In this document: piece after piece, positions 45,762-55,263 of the stretch | Numbering within the stretch: the first letter of the stretch is position 1 | Layout: the number at the start of each line of letters is the position of its first letter | Source of the DNA: Halopseudomonas sabulinigri | Lineage (GTDB): Bacteria; Pseudomonadota; Gammaproteobacteria; Pseudomonadales; Pseudomonadaceae | Direction: 5' to 3' | DNA: 64,000 nt | Assembly: GCF_900105255.1 (NCBI RefSeq) | Contig: NZ_LT629763.1 | Location: 2,946,001 to 3,010,000 of the forward strand | Made by a program: the position numbers and the translations under genes | Notes under the pieces: generated by a model | Databases searched by the model: none | What the model was told of the DNA's origin: nothing | The model's input: only the letters and a program-made list of their open reading frames with translations

Positions 45762-46337
45762 TTACTGGGTGCGTTGCTGCGGCAGCAGGTTCTGGAAGCC
45801 GTTACCGCTCAGGGTGCTTTGCGCCTGGGCCAGGCTGCTCTTGTCCTTGAACGGGCCTACCTGCACGCGGTGCCAGGTCTGACCGTCGTTGAGCTTGGCG
45901 CTTTCCAGGTGCACATCCATGCCAAGCAGCAGGATCTGCGCGCGCACCTTGTCGGCGTCGGCCTGTTGCTTGAACGAGCCAGCTTGCAGGTAATAGCGGA
46001 TTTTGTCGTCGGCGCTGTCGGGTTCTGCCGGCGTGGCGGGCGGCTCGACCTTGCCGGTGTTCTGCGGCACCACCACCTCGGACTCGGGCAGCAGAGTGTA
46101 GAAGTCGTAGGTCGGCTGTTGCGCGGGTGCCGGCTTGGCCGGGGCATTGGCAGGCTTGGGCGGCGGCGGGCTGCGCTTGACGTTGTCGTGGCCCGGCTCC
46201 AGCTGGAACAGGAAGGCCACGAACAGGCCGATCACCAGGCCACTGACCAGCCACAGCCAGCCGGGAATTCCCTTGCGTCTGGCGGCGGGTTGCGCGCGGC
46301 TGGCGCCGCGGCGGGGGGCTTTGCGTCCTTTTGCCAT
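45762..46337 (-). CDS. SPOR-domain cell-division-type protein (FtsN-like)
   Basis: 191 residues. A basic cytosolic start (KGRKAPRRGASRAQPAARRK), one membrane helix (WLWLVSGLVIGLFVAFLFQL), a proline-rich linker and a C-terminal SPOR domain (YYLQAGSFKQQADADKVRAQ; WHRVQVGPFKDKSSLAQAQS) that binds denuded peptidoglycan at the septum. It starts 6 bases after argS. Probably FtsN-like, but the activation motifs are not clear. Confidence 0.85.
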   Translation of the reverse strand: MAKGRKAPRRGASRAQPAARRKGIPGWLWLVSGLVIGLFVAFLFQLEPGHDNVKRSPPPPKPANAPAKPAPAQQPTYDFYTLLPESEVVVPQNTGKVEPPATPAEPDSADDKIRYYLQAGSFKQQADADKVRAQILLLGMDVHLESAKLNDGQTWHRVQVGPFKDKSSLAQAQSTLSGNGFQNLLPQQRTQ

Positions 46338-46342
46338 GCGGG

Positions 46343-48088
46343 TTACATGCGCTCCAATGTGGTAATGCCGAGCAGGTTAAGGCCTTGCTGCAGGGTGCGT
46401 CCAGTCAGGGCGGCGAGGCGCAGGCGGCTGTCGCGCTGAGCCTGACTGTCGGCCGCCAGAATCGGGCACTGTTCGTAGAAGCCCGAGAAACGTCCGGCCA
46501 GTTCATACAGATAGTGGCAGAGTACGTGGGGAGTGCCCTCGCGGGCAACATAGTTGAGTGTGTTGCCGAACTGCGCCAGGTGCGCACCCAGTTCCACTTC
46601 GGCCGGCGCCTCGAGCACCAGTGGTGCCAGGTCATCGAGTTGCGTCATTGGCCGCTCCAGCTTGCGGAACACGCTGGCCACGCGGGTGTAGGCGTACATC
46701 AGGTAGGGCGCGGTGTTGCCATCGAAGCTGAGCATCAAGTCGAAGTTGAAGCTGTAGTCGCTGCTGCGATGCTTGGACAGGTCGGCGTATTTGACCGCGC
46801 CAATGCCCACGGCGCGGGCGATCTCGCGCAGCTCGCCGGCGCTTAGCTCGGGATTCTTTTCGGCGACCAGGGTGTGTGCTCGCTCTTCGGCCTCGTCCAG
46901 CAGGTCGGTCAGTTTGACGGTGCCGCCGTCGCGGGTCTTGAACGGGCGGCCGTCGGCGCCGTTCATGGTGCCAAAACCCATGTGCTCCAACTGCATGTCC
47001 GCCGGCACAAACCCGGCCTTGCGCGCTACGGCAAACACCTGCTGAAAATGCAGCGCCTGACGTTGGTCGACAAAGTACAGCACGCGGTCGGCGTGCAGTT
47101 GCTCGTGCCGGTAGCGCATGGCCGCGAGATCGGTGGTGGCGTACAGGTAACCACCGCCGGCCTTCTGCACGATCACCGGCAGGGGCTTGTCTTCGCTGTT
47201 TTTGAACTCGTCGAGGAACACGCACTGCGCGCCCTCGCTTTCGGTCAGCAGGCCTGCGCTGCGCAGGTCGCTGACAATGCCGGCCAGTTGGTCGTTGTAG
47301 GCGCTTTCGCCGCGTACATCGGCCTGGGTCAGGCTGACGCCAAGGCGGTCGTAGACGGCCTGGCAATGGCCGAGGGAAATCTGGTTGAAGCGGTTCCACA
47401 GTGCCAGACACTGCGGATCGCCGGCCTGCAATTGCACCACGCGCTCGCGCGCGCGGTTGGCGAAGTCTTCGCTTTCATCAAAACGCTTCTTGGCCTGGCG
47501 GTAGAAGTTCTCCAGATCGCCGAGTTCTGCCTCGGCGTCGACCGGGTTTTCTTCCATGTAGGCCAGCAGCATGCCGAACTGGGTGCCCCAGTCGCCAACG
47601 TGATTCTGGCGGATGACGGTATGCCCAAGACATTCCAGCACCCGCGCCACGGCATCGCCAATGATCGAGGAGCGCAGGTGGCCCACGTGCATTTCCTTGG
47701 CGAGGTTGGGCGAGGAGTAATCGACCACCACGCGCTGCGCTTCGCCTGCCGCGCGGGCATTCAGTTGCAGGTCATCCAGCGCGCTCTGCAGTTGGGCGGC
47801 CAGCCAGGCGCTGTCCTGAAAGAAGTTGATAAAGCCGGGGCCGGCGATATTGACGTTGGCGACGGCCTGGTGGGCGGGCAGGGCGGCAACGATTTTATCG
47901 GCCAGATCGCGGGGCTTCATCTTCGCCGGTTTGGCCAGCATCATCGCCAAATTGCTGGCAAAGTCGCCGTGCGTCTTGTCGCGGGCGGTCTCGACCTGAA
48001 TGTTGGGGGTGATATCGGCTGGCAGTACGCCTTCGTGCTTCAGAGTGTCGACGGCGGTGGCCAGAAGCTGGCTGATCAGGTTCTTCAT
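46343..48088 (-). CDS. argS: Arginyl-tRNA synthetase
   Basis: 581 residues, class I. The HIGH-like motif is in [13 protein letters not shown], preceded by [28 protein letters not shown] and [20 protein letters not shown] are typical, and the C-terminal DALR anticodon-binding domain spans the last 120 residues. No canonical KMSK is seen, which is usual for many ArgRS enzymes. Confidence 0.96.
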   Translation of the reverse strand: MKNLISQLLATAVDTLKHEGVLPADITPNIQVETARDKTHGDFASNLAMMLAKPAKMKPRDLADKIVAALPAHQAVANVNIAGPGFINFFQDSAWLAAQLQSALDDLQLNARAAGEAQRVVVDYSSPNLAKEMHVGHLRSSIIGDAVARVLECLGHTVIRQNHVGDWGTQFGMLLAYMEENPVDAEAELGDLENFYRQAKKRFDESEDFANRARERVVQLQAGDPQCLALWNRFNQISLGHCQAVYDRLGVSLTQADVRGESAYNDQLAGIVSDLRSAGLLTESEGAQCVFLDEFKNSEDKPLPVIVQKAGGGYLYATTDLAAMRYRHEQLHADRVLYFVDQRQALHFQQVFAVARKAGFVPADMQLEHMGFGTMNGADGRPFKTRDGGTVKLTDLLDEAEERAHTLVAEKNPELSAGELREIARAVGIGAVKYADLSKHRSSDYSFNFDLMLSFDGNTAPYLMYAYTRVASVFRKLERPMTQLDDLAPLVLEAPAEVELGAHLAQFGNTLNYVAREGTPHVLCHYLYELAGRFSGFYEQCPILAADSQAQRDSRLRLAALTGRTLQQGLNLLGITTLERM

Positions 48089-48165
48089 TTAATGGAGTGT
48101 CCGGCAGGTGCCCAGTGAAAACCCGACATTATCCGGTTTAACCGGCGGATTGCCAAATCTTCAGC

Positions 48166-50382
48166 CTAGAACATGTCCAGCGGGTCGATATCGATGGACC
48201 AGCGTACCTTGCGCGCGTCCGGGTGCTGCTCCAGCAACGGCAATAGCAGATGGACCAATTGGTGCAGGGTAGAGCGCTGGGCGGCCTGCATCAGCAATTG
48301 CGCGCGGAAACGCCCGGCGCGGCGCTCCATGGGTGAGGGTACGGGGCCGAGCAGGTCGACCTCAGCCAACTGGTGCTGCTCGACCAGCAGCTCGGCGTGT
48401 TGCAGCGCCTCTTCGAGAAACTGGTTGGCGGCGCGGCCGTTGTTCGCCTCGGCGCGCAGCAGCGCCATGAAACGATAGGGCGGCAGCTGAGCGACGGCGC
48501 GCTCGGCCAGTTCGCGCTTGGCGATGGCCGGATAACCCTGCTCGGTCAGTTCGATCAGCAGGGGATGCTCGGCCATGTGCGTCTGAATGATCACCTGCCC
48601 CGGCTTTTCTGCCCGCCCGGCGCGCCCCGCGACCTGGGTAATCATCTGCGCCATGCGCTCGGGGCCGCGAAAGTCGGCGGAAAACAGCCCGCCGTCGGCA
48701 TCGAGAATCGCCACCAGAGTGACATCCGGGAAGTGGTGCCCCTTGGCGAGCATCTGGGTGCCGACCAGAATGCACGGCTGGGCGCTCTGAATGGTCTCCA
48801 TCATCTGCTGCATGGCTTTCTTGCGGCTCATACTTTCACGGTCGATGCGCAGCACCGGAAAGTCAGGAAAGCAGGTGTTGAGGTGCTCCTCGGTGCGCTC
48901 GGTGCCCGCGCCTAAGGGGCGTAGGTCGCTGCCCTGACACTTGGGGCAGTGTTTATCCATTGGGCGCTGGCTGTTGCAATGATGGCAATGCAGGTGCGCC
49001 GGAGACTGGTGCACCGTCATGCGTGCGTCGCAACGCTTGCATTCGGCGATCCAGCCGCAGTCGTGGCACATCAGCGTGGGGGCGAAGCCGCGGCGGTTGA
49101 TAAACACCAGCACCTGATTGCCTTTGCTCAAATGCTCGCCGATCAACAGCGTGAGTGGCCGCGATAACCCGCCTTCCAGCGGACGGCTGCGAATATCCAG
49201 GCATTGGAAGCTCGGCGGCTTGGCGTTGCCGGCGCGCTGGGTCAGGCGCAGCAGCTGGTAGCGCCCCTGCTCGACGTTGTGCAGGCTCTCCAGCGACGGG
49301 GTCGCCGAGCCAAGAATGATGGCGACCTTTTCCAGGTGCGCGCGGTACACCGCCAGATCGCGCGCGTTGTAGCGCAGGCCCTCTTGCTGCTTATAAGAGA
49401 GATCGTGTTCTTCATCGACAATGATCAGGCCGGGCCGCGCCAGTGGGGTGAATATGGCTGAGCGCGTGCCGATCACGATGCCGGCGTCGCCATCGCGGGC
49501 GGCGATCCAGGCGTCCAGCCGCTCGCGGTCGTTCAGGCCAGAGTGCAGTATCACCACCGGGGCACTGAAGCGCTGCTGGAACCGTGCCAGGGTCTGCGGC
49601 GTCAGGCCGATTTCCGGAATCAGCACCAGCGCCTGATGACCGCTGCGCAGGCACTGCTCGATCGCCTGCAAGTACACCTCGGTCTTGCCGCTGCCGGTGA
49701 CGCCTTCCAGCAGCCAGGCGTGAAAGCCGCTTTTGCCGAGAATGGCATCCAGCGCTGCCTGCTGCTCGTCATTGGCGGTCAGGGGTGCTTGCCTTAATAA
49801 AGGTAGCGGTTCGGCAATGTGATGCGGCGATTGCTCGATACGCTCGACCAGGCCCTTGCTTTCCAGTGCCTCCAGCGCGTCGCGGGTCAGCCCCCACTGG
49901 CTGATCAGCGCGTGTGACAGGCCATGTGGGTGCTGGGCTAAGGTCTGTACCGCGAGCTTTTGTTTTGGCGCACGCTGAATAGCCGGATGCTCCGGGTAGG
50001 CGCCGGGCAGCAATTGCCACAAGCGGTCCTGCCGTGCCAGCGCCGCCTCACCCTGGCGCAGCAACACCGGCAGCGCGACATTAAGGGTATCGCCCAGCCC
50101 GTGCTGATAGTAGCGCGCCGTCCACAGGCACAGCTGCCAAAGGCTGGGCGGCAGCAAAGGCGCGCGATCCAACAGCGCTTCGGCCGCTTTCAACTTGTCG
50201 CTGGGTACCTTACTTTGATCGCTCAGGCCGGCGATCACGCCGACCAAGGCGCGGCGGCCGAAGGGCACCCGCACCCGCTGGCCAATCTGCAATTGCTCGG
50301 GCGCCACGTCTGCCGGGGCCTGATAGTCGAACAGGCGGCGCAGCGGTGAGGGCAGGGCAACTTGCAAAATGGATGGCGGCAC
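48166..50382 (-). CDS. priA: Primosomal protein N' (replication restart helicase)
   Basis: 738 residues. Superfamily 2 helicase for restart of stalled forks. Walker A GVTGSGKTEVYLQ, DEEH box IVDEEHDLSYKQQ, zinc-binding cysteines in CHDCGWIAECKRCDARM and CHHCNSQRPMDKHCPKC, and RMAQMITQVAGRAGRAEKPG (motif VI). N-terminal 3'-DNA-binding domain present. Divergent from rpmE. Confidence 0.96.
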   Translation of the reverse strand: MPPSILQVALPSPLRRLFDYQAPADVAPEQLQIGQRVRVPFGRRALVGVIAGLSDQSKVPSDKLKAAEALLDRAPLLPPSLWQLCLWTARYYQHGLGDTLNVALPVLLRQGEAALARQDRLWQLLPGAYPEHPAIQRAPKQKLAVQTLAQHPHGLSHALISQWGLTRDALEALESKGLVERIEQSPHHIAEPLPLLRQAPLTANDEQQAALDAILGKSGFHAWLLEGVTGSGKTEVYLQAIEQCLRSGHQALVLIPEIGLTPQTLARFQQRFSAPVVILHSGLNDRERLDAWIAARDGDAGIVIGTRSAIFTPLARPGLIIVDEEHDLSYKQQEGLRYNARDLAVYRAHLEKVAIILGSATPSLESLHNVEQGRYQLLRLTQRAGNAKPPSFQCLDIRSRPLEGGLSRPLTLLIGEHLSKGNQVLVFINRRGFAPTLMCHDCGWIAECKRCDARMTVHQSPAHLHCHHCNSQRPMDKHCPKCQGSDLRPLGAGTERTEEHLNTCFPDFPVLRIDRESMSRKKAMQQMMETIQSAQPCILVGTQMLAKGHHFPDVTLVAILDADGGLFSADFRGPERMAQMITQVAGRAGRAEKPGQVIIQTHMAEHPLLIELTEQGYPAIAKRELAERAVAQLPPYRFMALLRAEANNGRAANQFLEEALQHAELLVEQHQLAEVDLLGPVPSPMERRAGRFRAQLLMQAAQRSTLHQLVHLLLPLLEQHPDARKVRWSIDIDPLDMF

Positions 50383-50441
50383 GCAACGGACTCCGGTAAG
50401 CAGAGGGCCATGTTACCACCGACACCCGAAAACGACCGGGC

Positions 50442-50469
50442 TTGCGTATAGGGCGAATTCTGTTATTAT
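50442..50469 (+). promoter_or_regulatory. Probable sigma-70 promoter of rpmE
   Basis: TTGCGT (50442-50447) and TATTAT (50464-50469) are spaced by 16 bases. They lie in the priA-rpmE intergenic region and point toward rpmE with a leader of about 130 bases. Confidence 0.55.
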
Positions 50470-50607
50470 CGCCGGCCTAATTTCCGGTCGCTCTGCTTGC
50501 GAGCTGTTTGCAGCGCTTGCTACCAGCCCGGATTGGCAGAGAGTTTACTGAGTGCGGTGCCCGATCAGGTTGATCCGGTGGCGGCACAAACCAACCGAGG
50601 AAAGACC

Positions 50608-50820
50608 ATGAAAGCTGATTTGCATCCCAAGTACGAAGAAATCAAAGCTACCTGCAGCTGCGGTAACGTGATCACTACCCGTTCCAGCCTGTGTGCACCT
50701 ATCCACCTGGACGTGTGCTCCGAGTGCCACCCCTTCTACACCGGTAAGCAGAAGGTGCTGGACACTGGCGGACGTATCGAGCGCTTCAAGCAGCGTTTCG
50801 GCGCAGTCAGCAGCAAGTAA
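50608..50820 (+). CDS. rpmE: 50S ribosomal protein L31, zinc-binding form
   Basis: 70 residues from the ATG at 50608, with GAGGAAAG upstream. Cysteines at 16, 18, 37 and 40 (CSC and CSEC) identify the zinc-containing form; an extra cysteine is at 29. [20 protein letters not shown] is canonical. The frame is open further upstream but only this start fits the family. Confidence 0.96.
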   Translation: MKADLHPKYEEIKATCSCGNVITTRSSLCAPIHLDVCSECHPFYTGKQKVLDTGGRIERFKQRFGAVSSK

Positions 50821-50839
50821 GACGAAAAGACAGGCCCTA

Positions 50840-51652
50840 GTGGCTTTGTCCAATCGAAGAAAGGCGCTCCAGTGGAGCGCCTTTTTTGTTGCCTGGATGT
50901 TGGCCTTGCCGTCGCAGGCGCAGGCGCGTGATGAGCTGTGTGCCATGCCGTCGGGTGCGCAGCCGGTGGTCAGTCAGCGCGTGACCGACGGCGACACCCT
51001 GCGCCTGCAGGATGGGCGCCGGGTGCGGCTCATCGGCATCAATGCGCCTGAGCTGGGGCGCAATGGCAAGCCCTCCGAGCCTTACGCCCAGGCTGCCAAG
51101 CGCGCGCTTCAGGCGTTGGTCGATGGCCAACCCCTGCAGCTGGTGACCGGTGATGAGGCGACTGATCGCTACGGCCGCACCCTGGGTTACCTGTTTGATC
51201 AGCGCGGCGAGAATCTGGAGGCGCAATTGCTGGCGCAGGGCATGGGCTACGCCGTGGCGATTCCGCCCAATCTTGCCCTGATCAATTGCCATGTAGCTGC
51301 AGAGCAGGCTGCCCGCGACGCTCGCCTGGGTCTTTGGCAAGCGCCGCCAGTCGTGGCGGTCGATACGCTGCGCCGTGGCGGTTTTCAGTTGGTGCAGGGC
51401 AAGGTCAGTGCGGTCAATACGGCAGGCACGACGCTCTGGGTTGATCTGGACGGGCCGCTGACGCTGCGGTTTACCGCCGCCGACCGCGCGTTGTTCAGCG
51501 TCTGGCCTGACGACAGCTGGGTAGGTCGCCGCCTGGAACTGCGCGGCTGGCTGCTCGACCGGCAGAACTGGGGCGGCCAGCGCCCCGGCTTTCGGCGTTT
51601 TATGCTCAACGTTCGGCACCCTTCGCAGATTCGCCGACTGCCCGCAGAATAA
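50840..51652 (+). CDS. Secreted thermonuclease (SNase) family protein
   Basis: About 270 residues from a GTG at 50840. The signal peptide (ALQWSAFFVAWMLALPSQAQ) leads into an SNase domain: RVTDGDTLRLQDGRRVRLIG, INAPELGR, DRYGRTLGYLF and ARLGLW, with the catalytic Arg/Glu pattern of nucleases. The C-terminal 110 residues form an OB-like extension. No good ribosome site is seen, and the rpmE terminator lies inside the first codons (50863-50887). The start is therefore uncertain, but a later start would remove the signal peptide. P. aeruginosa has the same gene after rpmE. Confidence 0.82.
   Translation: MALSNRRKALQWSAFFVAWMLALPSQAQARDELCAMPSGAQPVVSQRVTDGDTLRLQDGRRVRLIGINAPELGRNGKPSEPYAQAAKRALQALVDGQPLQLVTGDEATDRYGRTLGYLFDQRGENLEAQLLAQGMGYAVAIPPNLALINCHVAAEQAARDARLGLWQAPPVVAVDTLRRGGFQLVQGKVSAVNTAGTTLWVDLDGPLTLRFTAADRALFSVWPDDSWVGRRLELRGWLLDRQNWGGQRPGFRRFMLNVRHPSQIRRLPAE
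50863..50887 (+). terminator. rpmE terminator inside the nuclease 5' end
   Basis: GGCGCTCC / GGAGCGCC, an 8-bp perfect stem with a 3-base loop, followed by six T. It is 43 bases after the rpmE stop and overlaps the signal-peptide codons of the nuclease gene. Confidence 0.85.
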
Positions 51653-51768
51653 GCGAAAGTTGCAACCGATTGGCCTTGACATTGATGCTGTGAATAACCT
51701 TGTTAGCCCTCGGGGTTTTATGTATTCTCCGACGTCCGCATGAGCAACCTGACCGGAAACTATTGACC

Positions 51769-53031
51769 ATGTCTGATTTGAGAACTGATGCACTCGCCTA
51801 TCACGCCAATCCGCGTCCAGGCAAGCTGAGCGTAGAACTGACCAAGCCGACCGCCACCGCGCGCGATCTGGCTCTGGCCTACAGCCCGGGTGTAGCAGAA
51901 CCGGTGCGCGAAATCGCCAAGGATCTGGAAAACGCCTACAAATACACCGGTAAAGGCAACCTGGTTGCCGTTATCTCAGACGGAACTGCCATCCTCGGCC
52001 TGGGTAACCTGGGTCCGCTGGCGAGCAAGCCGGTCATGGAAGGCAAGGGCGTGTTGTTCAAGCGCTTTGCCGGGATTGACGTGTTCGACATCGAAGTCGA
52101 GTCCGAAAGCCCGCAGGCCTTCATCGATACCGTCAAGCGTATCTCGTGCACCTTCGGTGGCATCAACCTGGAAGACATCAAGGCACCCGAGTGCTTTGAG
52201 ATCGAACGTGCGCTGATCGAGCAGTGCGACATTCCGGTCTTCCACGACGATCAGCACGGCACCGCGATTGTGACGGCTGCTGCCATGATCAACGCGCTGG
52301 AATTGGCCGACAAGACAATCGAAAGTGCCAAGATCGTATGTCTGGGTGCTGGCGCCGCGGCCATCGCGTGCATGAAGCTGCTGGTCAGCATGGGCGCCAA
52401 GGCTGAAAACATTTACATGCTCGATCGCAAGGGTGTTATTCACTCCGGCCGCGATGACCTGAACGAATACAAGGCCATCTTCGCGACTGAGACCGACAAG
52501 CGCACGCTGTCCGATGCCATGAAAGGCGCTGACGTGTTCGTTGGTTTGTCCGGTCCGAACTTGCTGCAACCGGCCGAGCTGAAACTGATGGCGGAAAACC
52601 CCATCGTGTTCGCCTGCTCCAACCCGGATCCGGAAATCGACCCCGAGCTGGCCCATGCTTCCCGTCCTGACGTGATCATGGCAACCGGTCGCTCCGATTA
52701 TCCGAACCAGGTTAACAACGTACTGGGCTTCCCCTTCATCTTCCGTGGTGCACTGGACGTTCGCGCGACCCGCATCAACGAAGAAATGAAGATCGCCGCG
52801 GTGCACGCCATCCGTGAACTGGCCAAGGAGCCGGTTCCTGAGTACGTGTCCCAGGCTTACGGCGGCATTGATCTGGCATTTGGTCGTGAGTACATCATTC
52901 CCAAGCCGATGGATGTGCGCCTGATCGAGAAGGTGCCGGCAGCTGTTGCCCAGGCCGCTATCGATTCCGGTGTGGCGACTCGCCCCTACCCGGCGCATTA
53001 CCCGCTCAAGTCAGTCGAAGACTGCATCTGA
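51769..53031 (+). CDS. maeB: NADP-type malic enzyme
   Basis: 420 residues. Oxidative decarboxylation of malate to pyruvate. DLALAYSPGVAEPVREIAKD, VISDGTAILGLGNLGPLASK (catalytic and substrate site), FHDDQHGTAIVTAAAMINAL and the nucleotide-binding GAGAAAIACMKLLVSMGAKA are canonical. The phosphotransacetylase domain found in longer MaeB proteins is absent, matching the short pseudomonad form. The start at 51769 gives MSDLRTDALAYHANPRPGKL. Confidence 0.93.
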   Translation: MSDLRTDALAYHANPRPGKLSVELTKPTATARDLALAYSPGVAEPVREIAKDLENAYKYTGKGNLVAVISDGTAILGLGNLGPLASKPVMEGKGVLFKRFAGIDVFDIEVESESPQAFIDTVKRISCTFGGINLEDIKAPECFEIERALIEQCDIPVFHDDQHGTAIVTAAAMINALELADKTIESAKIVCLGAGAAAIACMKLLVSMGAKAENIYMLDRKGVIHSGRDDLNEYKAIFATETDKRTLSDAMKGADVFVGLSGPNLLQPAELKLMAENPIVFACSNPDPEIDPELAHASRPDVIMATGRSDYPNQVNNVLGFPFIFRGALDVRATRINEEMKIAAVHAIRELAKEPVPEYVSQAYGGIDLAFGREYIIPKPMDVRLIEKVPAAVAQAAIDSGVATRPYPAHYPLKSVEDCI

Positions 53032-53044
53032 GCTGGTTGATGTG

Positions 53045-53070
53045 AAAAACCCCGCTACGGCGGGGTTTTT
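53045..53070. terminator. Bidirectional terminator between maeB and amiB
   Basis: CCCCGC-TACG-GCGGGG flanked by five A and six T, between the converging maeB gene and the amide operon. It can end both transcripts. Confidence 0.92.
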
Positions 53071-53093
53071 TGTGTCTGCTGTTTTGCTGCGGC

Positions 53094-54125
53094 TCAGCAT
53101 CCGGGCGCCTCGATGCTGATCTCGATTGGCCTCGCTGCGTTGCCCAGGCTGGCGCGCAGCAGGCTGCCGGGCGGGCAGCCGTCGTTACTGAGCAGACAGT
53201 GGGCAACCGCCGGCTCCAGATGGTGGCGGAAGGTGCGCGCCATGGCGCGGGCTCCGTAGCGTGGATCAAAGCCCTGTTGCGCCAGCCACTGGCGAGCAGG
53301 CTGGTCGAGCAGCAGTTGTACCTGATGTTTACCCAGGCGCTGGTTGAGGCGGGCCAGTGCCAGGTCTACCAACTGCACAAGCTGATCGCTGGGCAGGCGC
53401 TGGTAGTGAATGCGGTGATCAATACGGTTGATGAACTCCGGATCAAGCCGGGCATTGAGCGCGGCCTCCTGTTGCTGCCTTTGCCGGGCAGCGCGCCAGC
53501 GCGGCGGCAGCCATTTGTGGGCTGGCTGACCGGCGCCCAGATTGGAGGTCATGAAGATCAGGCTATTGCGAAAATCCAGCGTGTCGTTGCCGGCACTCAG
53601 GCGCAATTGGCCGTTGTCGAGGATGTTCATCAGCGCGCGAATCACCTGGTCGTCGGCCTTTTCCAGCTCGTCGAACAGCACGATGCCGGGGCGGCCGTAG
53701 TCGCCTTCAATGCGCTCGCGGTCAAACAGCGTGGTGCCTTCCTTGCTGCCGACGTAACCGGGCGGGGCGCCGGTCAGTGAGGCGGCGTAATGCGACTGCG
53801 CCAGGGTATTCATGTCGATGCGGCAGTAGGCATCAGTGCTGCCGTGGATGGCCTCGGCCAGCAGCCGCACGGTTTCGGTCTTGCCGACGCCGGTTGGCCC
53901 CAGCAACAGATACGTGCCCAAGGGGCGTTGCGGATCACCGAGTTCGGCCTTGATCACGCGCAGGCTGCTGCCCAGCTCCTGCAGCGCCGAGTCCTGGCCC
54001 AGGATGCGGCTGTGCAGGCGAGCCATCACGCTGTCTGGATCAAAGCGAAAGCGCGATTGTTGGGTGGCGGGCCTGGCCGCGACGCGCGCCTGGTTGGCGG
54101 CCAGAACATCATTGATAAAGGGCAT
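53094..54125 (-). CDS. amiB: AmiB-like Clp-type AAA+ ATPase
   Basis: 343 residues from the ATG at 54125, which has AGGTGA 9 bases upstream; an ATG three codons earlier is too close to it. A single AAA+ module resembling the second ATPase domain of ClpA/B: Walker [22 protein letters not shown] pore loop, Walker B GIVLFDELEKAD, FMTSNLGAG sensor 1, and a ClpB D2-small domain (DPRYGARAMARTFRHHLEPA). AmiB of the P. aeruginosa ami operon is such a protein and follows amiE. Its role is unknown. Last gene of the operon. Confidence 0.85.
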   Translation of the reverse strand: MPFINDVLAANQARVAARPATQQSRFRFDPDSVMARLHSRILGQDSALQELGSSLRVIKAELGDPQRPLGTYLLLGPTGVGKTETVRLLAEAIHGSTDAYCRIDMNTLAQSHYAASLTGAPPGYVGSKEGTTLFDRERIEGDYGRPGIVLFDELEKADDQVIRALMNILDNGQLRLSAGNDTLDFRNSLIFMTSNLGAGQPAHKWLPPRWRAARQRQQQEAALNARLDPEFINRIDHRIHYQRLPSDQLVQLVDLALARLNQRLGKHQVQLLLDQPARQWLAQQGFDPRYGARAMARTFRHHLEPAVAHCLLSNDGCPPGSLLRASLGNAARPIEISIEAPGC

Positions 54126-54189
54126 GGCTTGCATTCACCTGCATCGGACTGCGGGGCAGCCGGCGGCACGCGCGGTGCCGCCGACAGGT

Positions 54190-55236
54190 TCAGGCACCGG
54201 CTTCGCGATCCTTGCCGGGGTGGGGTAGCTCGCCCACCGGGCAGTCGGCCACGCCAATGGTTTTGCGCGTCATCGCCTCGACGTTGTCACGGGCCTTTTC
54301 GGCATCCAGCACCCAGGTGCGGTAGAAGTCGAAGGGGCAATCGGCTACGCCACGGTCGCCGTCACCGGAGTTGTACATACCGGTGTAACCGCGGTGCAGC
54401 AGCTTGAACAGATGGTTCTGGGATTGGTCATTGGCGCGCGCGTCGCGGATTTGTGATACCGACAGCTGCGCGTACTGAATGCCCATGTCCTCCTCGCCGC
54501 ATTCACCCAGGGTGCGCCCATCAAAGCCGATGATCGCGGAATGGCCGAAGTAGGAGTAGACGCCGTCAAAGCCGGTGGCGTTGGCCACGGCGACATAACA
54601 GTTGTTGGCCCAGGCCATGGACTTGGCCATCATCACTTGCTGTTCCTTGGCCGGGTACATGTAACCCTGGCAGCGCACGATCAGCTCGGCGCCTTTCATC
54701 GCGCAGTCTCGCCAGATCTCCGGGTAGTTGCCGTCATCGCAGATAATCAGGCTGATCTTCATGCCCTTTGGGCCTTCCGAGACGTAGGTGCGATCGCCGG
54801 GATACCAGCCTTCGATTGGACACCAGGGAATGCACTTGCGGTACTTCTGTACTATCTCGCCCTGGTCGTTGATCAGGATCAGCGTGTTGTAGGGCGCCTT
54901 GTTCGGGTGCTCTTCATGTTGCTCGCCGGTCAGCGAGAAGATGCCCCAGGTTTTCGCCTGCTTGCAGGCTTCGCTGAAAATGCGGGTTTCGTCACCCGGC
55001 ACGGTGGCAGCGGTGGCCATCATCTCGTCGTGGTCGTACATGATGCCCATGGTGCTGTATTCCGGGAACACCACCAGGTCCATGCCGGGCAGGCCCTGTT
55101 TCATGCCGATGATCATGTCGGCAATTTTGCGTGCGTTATCCAGGACCTCGGCGCGGCTGTGCAGGCGGGGCATCTTGTAGTTGACCACGGCAACGCCGAC
55201 GGTATCGGGGCTGCTGGAAATATCACCATGACGCAT
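54190..55236 (-). CDS. amiE: Aliphatic amidase
   Basis: 348 residues, a nitrilase-superfamily enzyme that hydrolyses short aliphatic amides (acetamide, propionamide) to acid and ammonia. The triad is Glu59, Lys134 and Cys166 (in [15 protein letters not shown]). The sequence is very close to P. aeruginosa AmiE from MRHGDISSS to near the end. It begins 27 bases after the sigma-54 activator stop, and amiB follows; the operon supplies it with transcription from the distal sigma-54 promoter. Confidence 0.97.
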   Translation of the reverse strand: MRHGDISSSPDTVGVAVVNYKMPRLHSRAEVLDNARKIADMIIGMKQGLPGMDLVVFPEYSTMGIMYDHDEMMATAATVPGDETRIFSEACKQAKTWGIFSLTGEQHEEHPNKAPYNTLILINDQGEIVQKYRKCIPWCPIEGWYPGDRTYVSEGPKGMKISLIICDDGNYPEIWRDCAMKGAELIVRCQGYMYPAKEQQVMMAKSMAWANNCYVAVANATGFDGVYSYFGHSAIIGFDGRTLGECGEEDMGIQYAQLSVSQIRDARANDQSQNHLFKLLHRGYTGMYNSGDGDRGVADCPFDFYRTWVLDAEKARDNVEAMTRKTIGVADCPVGELPHPGKDREAGA

Positions 55237-55263
55237 GGGTAACTCCTCCGTTCGGTTTGTCTG

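Noticed and set aside
46874..48118. A 414-codon open frame antisense to argS
   Set aside because: Shadow frame of a housekeeping gene with no protein character of its own.
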